A stretch of 13,112 nt of DNA. Origin: DATGKD01 sp035294855. Its GTDB lineage: Bacteria > Actinomycetota > Acidimicrobiia > Acidimicrobiales > UBA8190. Made by a program: the position numbers and the translations under genes. Shown here in pieces: positions 7,000 to 13,112 of this stretch. The notes under the pieces were generated by a model. It did no database searches. It had not been told where the DNA came from and saw only the letters and a program-made list of their open reading frames with translations. The stretch covers positions 1 to 13,112 of the forward strand of contig DATGKD010000152.1 of the NCBI GenBank assembly GCA_035294855.1, read 5' to 3'. Each line of letters begins with the position of its first letter. The stretch's first letter is position 1.

Positions 7000-7013
7000 A
7001 ACTTGCAAGTTAC
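6998..7013. promoter_or_regulatory. Perfect 16-bp palindrome, probable HxlR-type operator
   Basis: GTAACTTGCAAGTTAC reads identically on both strands. It lies between the divergent HxlR gene and the protease pair and overlaps the ends of the plus-strand and minus-strand -10-like elements. HxlR-family dimers commonly bind such AT-rich inverted repeats in their own promoters. A bound dimer would cover both start sites, predicting autorepression and repression of the proteases. The palindrome is seen directly; the ligand protein is inferred. Confidence 0.75.
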
Positions 7014-7069
7014 AAGTCTCCTGCTGACGGCGTCGTGCCGGAACTGGAAACCGATGAAGGAGGCCCGAA

Positions 7070-7978
7070 GTGGCGACAGTGGTGGAAGAGCTCTCGAAGT
7101 CCGTAGCCGAGGTGGCCACCGGCGTCGGCGCCTCGGTGGTGGGTGTCGGTGCGGGCGGGAGCGGCTTCGTGACGGCCCAGGGATCCGTGGTCACGAACGC
7201 CCACAACCTGCGCGGCGGCGAGGTCATCGTCACCTTTGCCGACGGACGGCGGGTCGAAGGCGGTGTCGCCGGCGTCGACGTTGACGGCGACCTGGCCGTC
7301 ATCTCGGTCGACACCGGTGCCGCCCCCGCCATCGAGTGGAGAGACGGCCCGCTCCGTCCCGGTGACGCCGTCGTCGCCCTCGCCAACCCCGGAGGCCGGG
7401 GCGCCCGGGTGAGCGTGGGATTCGTCTCTTCACTCGACGTGGCGTTCCGTGGTCCGGGCGGCCGCAGGCTCGCAGGTGCGATCGAGCACACCGCGCCCTT
7501 GGCGCGAGGGTCGTCGGGCGGGCCCCTCGTCGACAGCACCGGCCGGCTGGCGGGCGTCGACACCCACCGGATCGGCGACGGCTTCTACCTGGCGCTGCCG
7601 GCCGACGGCACGCTGCGCACGCGCATCGACGCATTGGCACGCGGTGAGAGCCCGAGGCGGCCGCGTCTCGGCATCGCCGTGGCACCGCCCCACGTGGCGA
7701 AGCGGCTGCGGCGCTCGGTCGGCCTGCCGGAGCGCGACGGCGTGCTCGTCCACGCGGTCGAGGAGTCGGGGCCGGCGGGGCGCGCCGGGCTGCGCAAGGG
7801 CGACCTGATCGTGCGGGTTGCCGGAACCGACGTCGCGTCCGTCGACGGGTTGGCGGCTGCCCTCGAGGCCGCGGACGCCGGTGCCCCGGTGCACGTCGGC
7901 GTGGTGCGCGGCGCGGACGAGCTCACCCTGGCGGTCGACCTCGGCGGACAGGGAACGGCGCACCAGGGATCGGTCTGA
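7070..7978 (+). CDS. HtrA-like trypsin-fold serine protease with PDZ domain (first of tandem pair)
   Basis: This 302-residue protein has the trypsin-fold triad of the S1C/HtrA group: H45 (TNAHNL), D74 (DGDLAVISV) and S149 (GSSGGPL, where GNSGGPL is usual). A PDZ domain spans about residues 195-290, with LGIAV as the carboxylate-binding-loop region and AGRAGLRKGDLIVRVAGTDV. The GTG start is supported by AAGGAGG (7057-7063) at 6 nt. There is no signal peptide or membrane segment, unlike most HtrA/DegP proteins, so it may act in the cytoplasm. Its stop overlaps the start of the next protease by one base (TGATG). A regulatory or chaperone-like role is possible; the substrate is unknown. Confidence 0.88.
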   Translation: MATVVEELSKSVAEVATGVGASVVGVGAGGSGFVTAQGSVVTNAHNLRGGEVIVTFADGRRVEGGVAGVDVDGDLAVISVDTGAAPAIEWRDGPLRPGDAVVALANPGGRGARVSVGFVSSLDVAFRGPGGRRLAGAIEHTAPLARGSSGGPLVDSTGRLAGVDTHRIGDGFYLALPADGTLRTRIDALARGESPRRPRLGIAVAPPHVAKRLRRSVGLPERDGVLVHAVEESGPAGRAGLRKGDLIVRVAGTDVASVDGLAAALEAADAGAPVHVGVVRGADELTLAVDLGGQGTAHQGSV

Positions 7979-9054
7979 TGGCCACCGTCGTCGAACCGCC
8001 CGGGGTGGCGTCACCCCGGGCCGAGACTCCGCGGGTCGAGATCCCCGGGGACGACGCACCGGCGACGGCGGCTGACGAGGGCGCGTCGCCGGGCCTGACG
8101 GCCGAGGCCGAGTTGTTCGACGCGTATTCGCGCACCGTCACGGGTGTGGCCGAGCGCCTCGTGCCGTCGGTGGCCGGTCTGCGCGTGCACGCCGGAAGTG
8201 ATCGCCGGCGTCCCACGGGCTCGGGCTCGGCCGTCGTGATCTCGGGGGACGGGCTGCTCCTCACCTCCGCGCACGTGGTGGAGGGCGCGAGCGGCGGGAC
8301 GGCCACGTTCTCGAGCGGGGAGGAAGCGCCGTTCGAAGTCATCGGCGCCGACCGCCTGTCGGACCTCGCCGTGGTACGTGCCGCCGCGGACGGCTATGTG
8401 GCGGCCCGGCTCGGCGACGCCGACCGGCTGCGCGTCGGGCAGCTCGTCGTGGCCGTCGGCAACCCCTTCGGATTCGCGGGCTCGGTGAGCGCCGGTGTGG
8501 TCAGCGCGCTCGGTCGTTCGCTCGTGGCGTCGTCAGGCCCCTCGAGCCGGGTCGTCGACAACGTGATCCAGACCGACGCCGCTCTCCATCCGGGGAACTC
8601 GGGCGGCGCGCTCGCCGTCTGGAGCGCGGAGGTCGTGGGCATCAACACCGCCGTCGTGGGCCCCGGGATCGGCCAGGGGCTGGGCATGGCGGTACCGATC
8701 AACGCCACGACGCGCTCGATCATCGGCGCGCTGGCGTCAGGGAGGCCCGTGCGCCGGGCCTACCTCGGCATCGGTGGGGGCTCCCGGCCGCTGCCGCCCC
8801 TCGTGGCGCGCTCGCTCGGGCGGCGGCTCGGCATCGAGGTCCTGTCGGTCATGGCGTCGAGCCCCGCGCAACGAGCCGGGGTCCGCACCGGCGACATCAT
8901 CGTGGCCCTCGACGGTGCGCCCGTCGAGGAGATCGGTGACCTGCAACGCCTGCTCGACGCCGAGCGCATCGGACGACACGGCACGCTCGGCATCCTGCGC
9001 GACGGCACGGTCCACGACCGCGCCGTCACCTACGAGGCGCTGCCCACCGACTGA
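7978..9054 (+). CDS. HtrA-like serine protease with PDZ domain (second of tandem pair)
   Basis: The 358-residue product has H99 (TSAHVV), D129 (LSDLAVV) and S208 (HPGNSGGAL), an intact HtrA triad with the canonical VGNPFGF and QTDAALHPGNSGG segments. A PDZ domain covers about residues 262-355 (RAYLGIGGG ... AGVRTGDIIVALDGAPV). Residues 6-45 are Pro/Ala/Glu-rich and probably disordered. No signal peptide or transmembrane helix is visible. Its ATG overlaps the previous stop (TGATG), so translation is probably coupled and the two proteins are likely made together. Both proteins begin MATVVE. This copy is closer to standard HtrA than its partner. Confidence 0.92.
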   Translation: MATVVEPPGVASPRAETPRVEIPGDDAPATAADEGASPGLTAEAELFDAYSRTVTGVAERLVPSVAGLRVHAGSDRRRPTGSGSAVVISGDGLLLTSAHVVEGASGGTATFSSGEEAPFEVIGADRLSDLAVVRAAADGYVAARLGDADRLRVGQLVVAVGNPFGFAGSVSAGVVSALGRSLVASSGPSSRVVDNVIQTDAALHPGNSGGALAVWSAEVVGINTAVVGPGIGQGLGMAVPINATTRSIIGALASGRPVRRAYLGIGGGSRPLPPLVARSLGRRLGIEVLSVMASSPAQRAGVRTGDIIVALDGAPVEEIGDLQRLLDAERIGRHGTLGILRDGTVHDRAVTYEALPTD

Positions 9055-9055
9055 G

Positions 9056-9086
9056 CGGTCACTGTCCCCGCCGGGATCAGTGGCCG
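9056..9086. terminator. Hairpin between convergent protease and kinase genes
   Basis: CGGTCACTG (9056-9064) can pair with CAGTGGCCG (9078-9086). The 9-bp stem has one G-U wobble and a 13-nt loop. It begins two bases after the protease stop and includes most of the kinase stop codon. There is no U-tract. A bidirectional terminator is inferred from position and symmetry. Confidence 0.5.
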
Positions 9087-10585
9087 TTGCCGTTGCCGTT
9101 GCCTCCGCCACCCGACGGCGCCGGGGTGGTCGTCGTGGCCGCGGGCCCGGTCTGGTTGGGCACGCCGAGGGCGGTGGCGAGCGTCGCCACGTCGGAGAGC
9201 AGCGTGTTGGCTTCCGACTGCGACATGTTGCCGGCCTGCACGTCGCGGTCGATCGTGCCGTTCATGGAGGCGATGGCGTTCGCCGCCTGGTCCTGCTGGC
9301 CTCCCTGCGACGCCGCGAGTGCCTGGTTGACGGCGTCCGCCAGGGACCTTCCGGTCTTCGAACTGATCGCGCCCGACGCGACGCCGGCGTTGACGTCGTG
9401 TGCCAGAGCGTCGGCGGCCGTCGTCGCCGTGGGAAGCGTCGTCGTCGTGGTGGCCGTCGTCGTGGTGGTGGTCGGCGCCGCGGTGGTGGTCGTCGCGGGC
9501 GGGTGGTTGGCGTGACGCGACGGCGACCCCGACGTGAGCGCCCAGGCCAGCGCGCCCCCGGCCGCCAGCAGCGCCACCACGACGGCGGCGATCACCCACG
9601 GCCACCAGTTCCGCTTGCCTCGGTCTCCACCGCCGGTCGGGGGGACGGGCGGCGCGGGCGTGGCCGGCAGCGCGGCGGGCGCCACGAGGGTGCGCTCCTG
9701 GCGGGGGAACGCCGCGGTTTCCTGCTGCCCGGTCGGTGGGACCGCCACGGCGACCGTCGCCGCGGGGTCGAGGGCGCGCGGGGTCCACGGCTGCGCGAAC
9801 GGCTCCGCGGACAGGAGCCCGGCGGTGTGCTCGGCGGACGGCCGTCGCAAGGGGTCGTGCGCCAGCATGCCCTCGAACAGCAGGCGCCACGTGGCGGGGA
9901 GGTCTTCCGGCAGCGACACCGGACCGGCCAGCCGGCGGGCCACGACCTCCGGCGCGGTGCCCTCGAACACGCGCGTGCCCGTCAAGCACTCGAGGAGGAT
10001 CACTCCGAGGCTCCACACGTCCGCAGCCGTGCCGACGGCGTGGTGCTCGAGCTGTTCCGGCGCCATGTAGGCCGCGGTCCCCAAGGTGGTGCCGGTCATC
10101 GTGAGCGACGCCTCGTCGACCAGGCGCGCGATGCCGAAGTCGGCCAGCCGGGCGCGCGGGCCGGGCCCGAGGAGCACGTTGCCCGGCTTGACGTCGCGGT
10201 GGACGATGCCCCGGGCGTGCACGTACGCCAGCGCGTCGGCGAGCGTTCTGCCGAGCATCGCGGTGCGCTCGGTGGAGAGGGGGCCCTTGCGCAGGCGCGC
10301 CGCCAACGTGGTGCCCTCGACGAGCTCCATGACGATGAAGGCCTGCTCCCCGTGGGCTCCGGCGTCGAGCATCCGCACCAGCCCGGGGTGCTCCAGGCTG
10401 GCGAGCGCTTTCGCCTCCTGTGCCATGCGGCTGGCCAAGCCGGGGTCCGAGGAGCGCACCAGCTTCACCGCCACGGCGTCGCCCGTGGTGGTGTCGACGG
10501 CGCGCCACACGTCCGCCATGCCGCCCTGGCCCAGCAGGGTCTCGAGCCGGTAGCGGCCACACAACAGTTCGCCAGCGTTCGTCAT
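9077..10585 (-). CDS. Transmembrane Ser/Thr protein kinase (Hanks type) with FIMAH-like extracellular domain
   Basis: The 502-residue product is a PknB-style receptor kinase. The kinase domain occupies about residues 11-260. It shows the glycine loop GQGGMADVW, K41 (VAVK), E57 in helix C, HRDVKPGN (D131), DFG (149-151), a Thr-rich activation loop (T162-T170) and APE (176-178). A Pro/Ala juxtamembrane linker follows. One transmembrane helix lies at about 327-350 (WWPWVIAAVVVALLAAGGAL), then a Thr-rich stalk (about 364-390). The outer part, about 391-475, is two helical half-repeats (DVNAGVASGAIS ... DRDVQAGNMSQSEANTLL) resembling the FIMAH domain rather than PASTA. A Gly/Asn tail ends it. The ATG at 10585 is placed by the kinase N-terminus (MTNAGELLCGRYRL); the frame extends upstream but without domain character. 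It converges on the protease pair. Confidence 0.95.
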   Translation of the reverse strand: MTNAGELLCGRYRLETLLGQGGMADVWRAVDTTTGDAVAVKLVRSSDPGLASRMAQEAKALASLEHPGLVRMLDAGAHGEQAFIVMELVEGTTLAARLRKGPLSTERTAMLGRTLADALAYVHARGIVHRDVKPGNVLLGPGPRARLADFGIARLVDEASLTMTGTTLGTAAYMAPEQLEHHAVGTAADVWSLGVILLECLTGTRVFEGTAPEVVARRLAGPVSLPEDLPATWRLLFEGMLAHDPLRRPSAEHTAGLLSAEPFAQPWTPRALDPAATVAVAVPPTGQQETAAFPRQERTLVAPAALPATPAPPVPPTGGGDRGKRNWWPWVIAAVVVALLAAGGALAWALTSGSPSRHANHPPATTTTAAPTTTTTTATTTTTLPTATTAADALAHDVNAGVASGAISSKTGRSLADAVNQALAASQGGQQDQAANAIASMNGTIDRDVQAGNMSQSEANTLLSDVATLATALGVPNQTGPAATTTTPAPSGGGGNGNGNGH

Positions 10586-10739
10586 CGCGTCACGTCGCCG
10601 CCGGGGATTGCGAGGTCGAGACAGGCGGCCGGCGGAAGCAGCGCAGGTCGCGGGGCCCGGCGACGGATCCACCATCTTGGCACGCCGACCGGACCGGCCT
10701 GAGGCCCCCTGACCTGGGCACGCGCACGGCGCACGTGGC
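10586..10739. other. Divergent intergenic region, kinase / EthD
   Basis: These 154 bp separate the kinase start (minus) from the EthD start (plus) and presumably hold both promoters. I see no convincing -10/-35 pair, palindrome or structured RNA. Confidence 0.3.
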
Positions 10740-11108
10740 ATGGTGCGCCTCATGGTCAAACTCACGTGCCTTGTGCGCCGCAAGTCCGGCATGTCCCCGG
10801 CGGACTTCCACGAGTACTGGCGTGACCGCCACGGCCCGCTGGTGGCGTCGACGAAGAGCGGCAGCCACGTCCTGCGCTACCTCCAGCACCACCGCGCCCT
10901 CGGCGACTACGACTCGGAGGACGACGGCGGCTACGACGGGGTGACCGAGCAGTGGTTCGCGTCGATGGACGAGTACAAGGCGCACATCGCCGAGGAGGAC
11001 TTCGCCACGGTGTGGGCCGACCTGCCCCAGTTCCTCGACGTGGACAAGCTCGCCTTCGTCGTCACCGAAGAGCCCGTCGTCATCGTGGAGGGACCGTCAG
11101 GGAGCTGA
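10740..11108 (+). CDS. Small EthD-domain protein (dimeric alpha/beta-barrel)
   Basis: The 122-residue product begins MVRLMVKLTCLVRRKSG and has the EthD signature: a first beta strand followed by MSPADFHEYWRDRHGPLV (about residues 18-35). The later WFASMDEYKAHI and FATVWADLPQFLDVDKLAFVVTEE fit the second half of a ferredoxin-like dimeric barrel. EthD proteins are named for an ether-degradation cluster, but most have unknown roles. There is no cytochrome P450 or ferredoxin gene nearby, so no function is assigned. ATG 10752 is an equally good alternative start because neither has a clear Shine-Dalgarno sequence. Confidence 0.85.
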   Translation: MVRLMVKLTCLVRRKSGMSPADFHEYWRDRHGPLVASTKSGSHVLRYLQHHRALGDYDSEDDGGYDGVTEQWFASMDEYKAHIAEEDFATVWADLPQFLDVDKLAFVVTEEPVVIVEGPSGS

Positions 11109-11138
11109 ACGCTCGACCGCGCCGTGGCGAGCTGCCCG

Positions 11139-11226
11139 GTGGTGGAGCCGCCAGGCGGCGGAACCGTCAGGCGGCGGAACCGTCCGGCGGCGGAACCGTC
11201 AGGCGGCGGAACCGTCAGGTGGCGGA
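11139..11226. repeat. 16-bp tandem repeat array (about 5.5 copies)
   Basis: Three of the units are exactly GCGGCGGAACCGTCAG (11155-11170, 11187-11202, 11203-11218). One differs by A to C (11171-11186), the first is degenerate (11139-11154), and a partial unit follows at 11219. The period of 16 is not a multiple of three, so it is not a protein repeat. It fills most of the gap between the convergent EthD and GH43-like genes and runs over the stop codon of the latter (11215-11217). Confidence 0.9.
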
Positions 11227-12981
11227 AGCCCCGACGACCGGTGCGTCGAGCGGCACCGCGCCGAGCGACCCGGCGAACGCAGAGTCGCCGAAGCTGAACA
11301 CGCCGCCGTCCGAGGCGACCATCCAGTAGCCACCGCTTCCCGGGCCGGCGGCCATGGCCACAACCGGGCGGTTGAGGCGCACCGACCCCATCGATCCGAA
11401 GAACTGGGCGTTGCCGAAGGAGAACACTCCGCCGTCGGAGGCGACGAGCCAGTAGCCGCCTCCCTGGGGCATCGATGCCATGGCCACCACGGGAGCGTTG
11501 AGCGGCGTGCCTCCCATGGACCCGAGGAAGCGCGCGTCGCCGAACGCGAACAGGCCTCCGTCGGAGGCGACGAGCCAGTAGCCGCCGCCGTCGGGCGTGG
11601 CGGCCATGCCGACGACGGGACGCGCCAGGGGCGTGCCTCCCATGGACCCGAAGAAGCGCGCGTCGCCGAAGGCGAACACGCCGCCGTCGGACGCGACCTC
11701 CCAGTAGCCGCCGCCGTCGGGCGTGGCGGCCATGCCCACGACAGGACGCGCCAGCGGCGTTCCGCCCATTGAACCGAAGAAGGGCGCGCCGAAGCTGAAC
11801 ACGCCGCCGTCCGCGCCCACCTCCCAGTAGCCGCCGGTGCCGGCGTCCGTCGCCGACGCGACCACGGGCGCGGCGAGCGGGCGCCCGCCCATCGACCCCG
11901 CGAAGCTTGCCGAGCCGAAGCTGAACACGCCGCCGTCGGCCGCGACCATGCGGTAGCCCTCGGGTGCCTCGCCTGCACCGATGACGGGCGTGGTCCCCGA
12001 GAAGCTCACCGGGGCGATCCACAGGCTGCGGAACTCGTGCTGGTCGTAGGAGTAGCGGCTCGTCGGCCCGTCCCACGCGTGGTACGCCATGAACCAGTCG
12101 CCCGATCCGTCGTTGACGAGCGACTCGCCCCCCGGGCCCAACCGGTACTGGTCGGAGTGCAGGACGGGCGCTCCGAGCGGCTTGACGCACGGGCCGAACA
12201 CGCTCTGGCACACCGCGTACCCCACGCCGTAGCCGGCGCTGTTCCACAGGCCACCCGAATAGAACAGGACGTACCCGGCGGGCACGGCCACCATGAACGG
12301 CGACTCGACGGTCGCCTCCCAGCCCTGGTCCTGGGTCATCACCTCCTGTGGCGAGGACGCCATCGACAGGCCGTCGGGGGCCAAGCGCGCCGCCCAGATC
12401 GACGCGGGCATCGTCGACGCCCCCGAATTCGACTTCCAGTACAGGTACGGCGTCCCGTCGCGGTCGAAGAACGGCTGGGGATCGATCGAACCACCGAGGT
12501 TCGTCTGGCACGCCAGGGGGCCCGACGAGTTGTCGGTGAACGGCCCCGCGGCGACCGGCGCAGTCGCCACCGAAAGACACAGCGTCCCGGTCCTCGCCAC
12601 CTGCGCCGTGTAGTACATGACCCACGTGGCGCCGAACTGCGCCACCCCCGGGCTCCAGCTGTGGCTGAATCCCTGCGCCGCCCACGACGGCAACCTCGGC
12701 AGCGCGTCGCCCATCGCCGTCCATGACTGCAGGTCCGGGGAGCTGAGCACGGGGACGTTCTCCAGGTGGCTGTTCGTCGTGTAGGCGAAGTAGACCCCGT
12801 TCGCCCGGACGACGTCGGGGTCGGGGGCGTCGTGGTCATAGGCCGGGGCCGTCACCGGGCCGACCGAGTGCGCCGCCGGCTGGGCCTGGGCAGCCATCGG
12901 GGTCGCCAGTTGGACCGTCAGGCAGGCGAGCATCGCCGCGCCCGCGACCCACCCGGCGCGTGCCGCCGCCCGCACAGTCAA
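11215..12981 (-). CDS. Secreted GH43-like glycoside hydrolase with six C-terminal 'GGGYW..SDGG' repeats
   Basis: The 588-residue product starts with a Sec signal peptide (about 1-34, AAARAGWVAGAAML ... AQA|QP). Residues about 45-335 look like a five-bladed GH43-type glycosidase. DAPDPDVV holds the likely base Asp (D54), SIDPQPFFDRDGTPYLYW the modulator Asp (D167), and ATVESPFM the acid Glu (E226). The usual GPGHNS site reads GPGGES (283-287), losing the conserved His. Six repeats with a period of 41-42 residues follow, beginning at G342, G384, G425, G467, G509 and G551. Each has the pattern GYW.VASDGGVF.FG.A.F.GSMG..PL..PVV, suggesting a beta-propeller-like module. The TTG start is weak; GTG 12975 is an alternative. 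The substrate is probably an arabinan/xylan-type or other polysaccharide, but this is not determined. Confidence 0.8.
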   Translation of the reverse strand: MTVRAAARAGWVAGAAMLACLTVQLATPMAAQAQPAAHSVGPVTAPAYDHDAPDPDVVRANGVYFAYTTNSHLENVPVLSSPDLQSWTAMGDALPRLPSWAAQGFSHSWSPGVAQFGATWVMYYTAQVARTGTLCLSVATAPVAAGPFTDNSSGPLACQTNLGGSIDPQPFFDRDGTPYLYWKSNSGASTMPASIWAARLAPDGLSMASSPQEVMTQDQGWEATVESPFMVAVPAGYVLFYSGGLWNSAGYGVGYAVCQSVFGPCVKPLGAPVLHSDQYRLGPGGESLVNDGSGDWFMAYHAWDGPTSRYSYDQHEFRSLWIAPVSFSGTTPVIGAGEAPEGYRMVAADGGVFSFGSASFAGSMGGRPLAAPVVASATDAGTGGYWEVGADGGVFSFGAPFFGSMGGTPLARPVVGMAATPDGGGYWEVASDGGVFAFGDARFFGSMGGTPLARPVVGMAATPDGGGYWLVASDGGLFAFGDARFLGSMGGTPLNAPVVAMASMPQGGGYWLVASDGGVFSFGNAQFFGSMGSVRLNRPVVAMAAGPGSGGYWMVASDGGVFSFGDSAFAGSLGAVPLDAPVVGASAT

Positions 12982-12989
12982 ACGAAGGT

Positions 12990-13112
12990 TCAGCTCGCCA
13001 GGCGGCGCAGCACGTACGGCAGGATCCCGCCGTGGCGGAAGTACTCCGCCTCCATCGGCGTGTCGATCCGCACGCGCGTCGGGAACTCGACGCCGCCCGC
13101 CCGCACCGTGAT
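12990..13112 (-). CDS. acn: Aconitate hydratase, C-terminal end (5' part outside window)
   Basis: The minus strand is open from the right edge to TGA (12990-12992) and encodes 40 residues ending EAEYFRHGGILPYVLRRLAS. The stretch VRIDTPMEAEYFRHGGIL is the characteristic C-terminus of AcnA/IRP-type aconitases, the TCA-cycle enzyme that isomerises citrate and isocitrate. Cluster ligands and active site lie outside the window. The next gene starts only 8 bp downstream. Confidence 0.93.
   Translation of the reverse strand: MTVRAGGVEFPTRVRIDTPMEAEYFRHGGILPYVLRRLAS

Noticed and set aside
9421..9500. Tandem GTCGTCGTGGTGGT-like repeats as a regulatory repeat
   Set aside because: They encode the Thr-rich stalk of the kinase, so codon repetition explains them.
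11139..11226. CRISPR array
   Set aside because: Units are 16 bp and directly adjacent with no spacers.
10931..12724. A 597-codon minus-strand frame overlapping the GH43-like gene
   Set aside because: It is a frame-shifted echo of the repeat gene, producing RRRR-rich repeats and no signal peptide or catalytic motifs.

Overview
The window is very GC-rich with dense, GC3-biased coding, and looks like an actinobacterial chromosome. The best lineage clue is the minus-strand gene at 11215-12981. It carries six copies of a roughly 42-residue repeat around 'GGGYWLVASDGGVFAFGDA', a type I associate from memory with secreted proteins of Acidimicrobiia. The class assignment is an inference. I see no mobile element, CRISPR array, tRNA or rRNA.

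Layout. (1) Nt 2-445 (+) is the 3' half of an Fpg/Nei-family DNA glycosylase, with altered zinc-finger ligands and a suspected frameshift at the window edge. It converges on a BCP-type peroxiredoxin (476-940, -). (2) A TPP riboswitch (about 1013-1090) precedes thiC (1097-2863, +), and its last conserved bases double as the thiC ribosome binding site. (3) A structured leader of about 190 nt (about 2930-3122) precedes a DEAD-box RNA helicase (3123-4400, +). A C69/secernin-type peptidase (4428-5699) and a PIG-L/LmbE-type deacetylase (5710-6459) follow closely, probably in one operon. (4) An HxlR-family regulator (6487-6939, -) is divergent from two tandem, overlapping HtrA-like protease-PDZ genes (7070-7978 and 7978-9054, +). 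Between them is a perfect 16-bp palindrome that overlaps -10-like elements facing both ways. (5) A transmembrane Ser/Thr kinase (9077-10585, -) ends in an extracellular FIMAH-like helical domain. A small EthD-domain protein (10740-11108, +) is divergent from it. (6) A 16-bp tandem repeat array (11139-11226) separates the EthD gene from a secreted GH43-like glycosidase with C-terminal repeats (11215-12981, -). (7) The last 40 codons of aconitase (12990-13112, -) lie at the right edge.

How the parts may work together. Thiamin synthesis is under standard TPP feedback, probably at translation initiation. The HxlR gene, its palindrome and the two leaderless-signal proteases form a compact regulated module that may act in the cytoplasm. 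The kinase converging on it may or may not be related. Three of the four convergent gene junctions hold a GC-rich hairpin without a U-tract, and the fourth holds the tandem repeat. The strongest leads for something under-described are the helicase leader, the HxlR/two-protease module and the kinase's FIMAH-like ectodomain.
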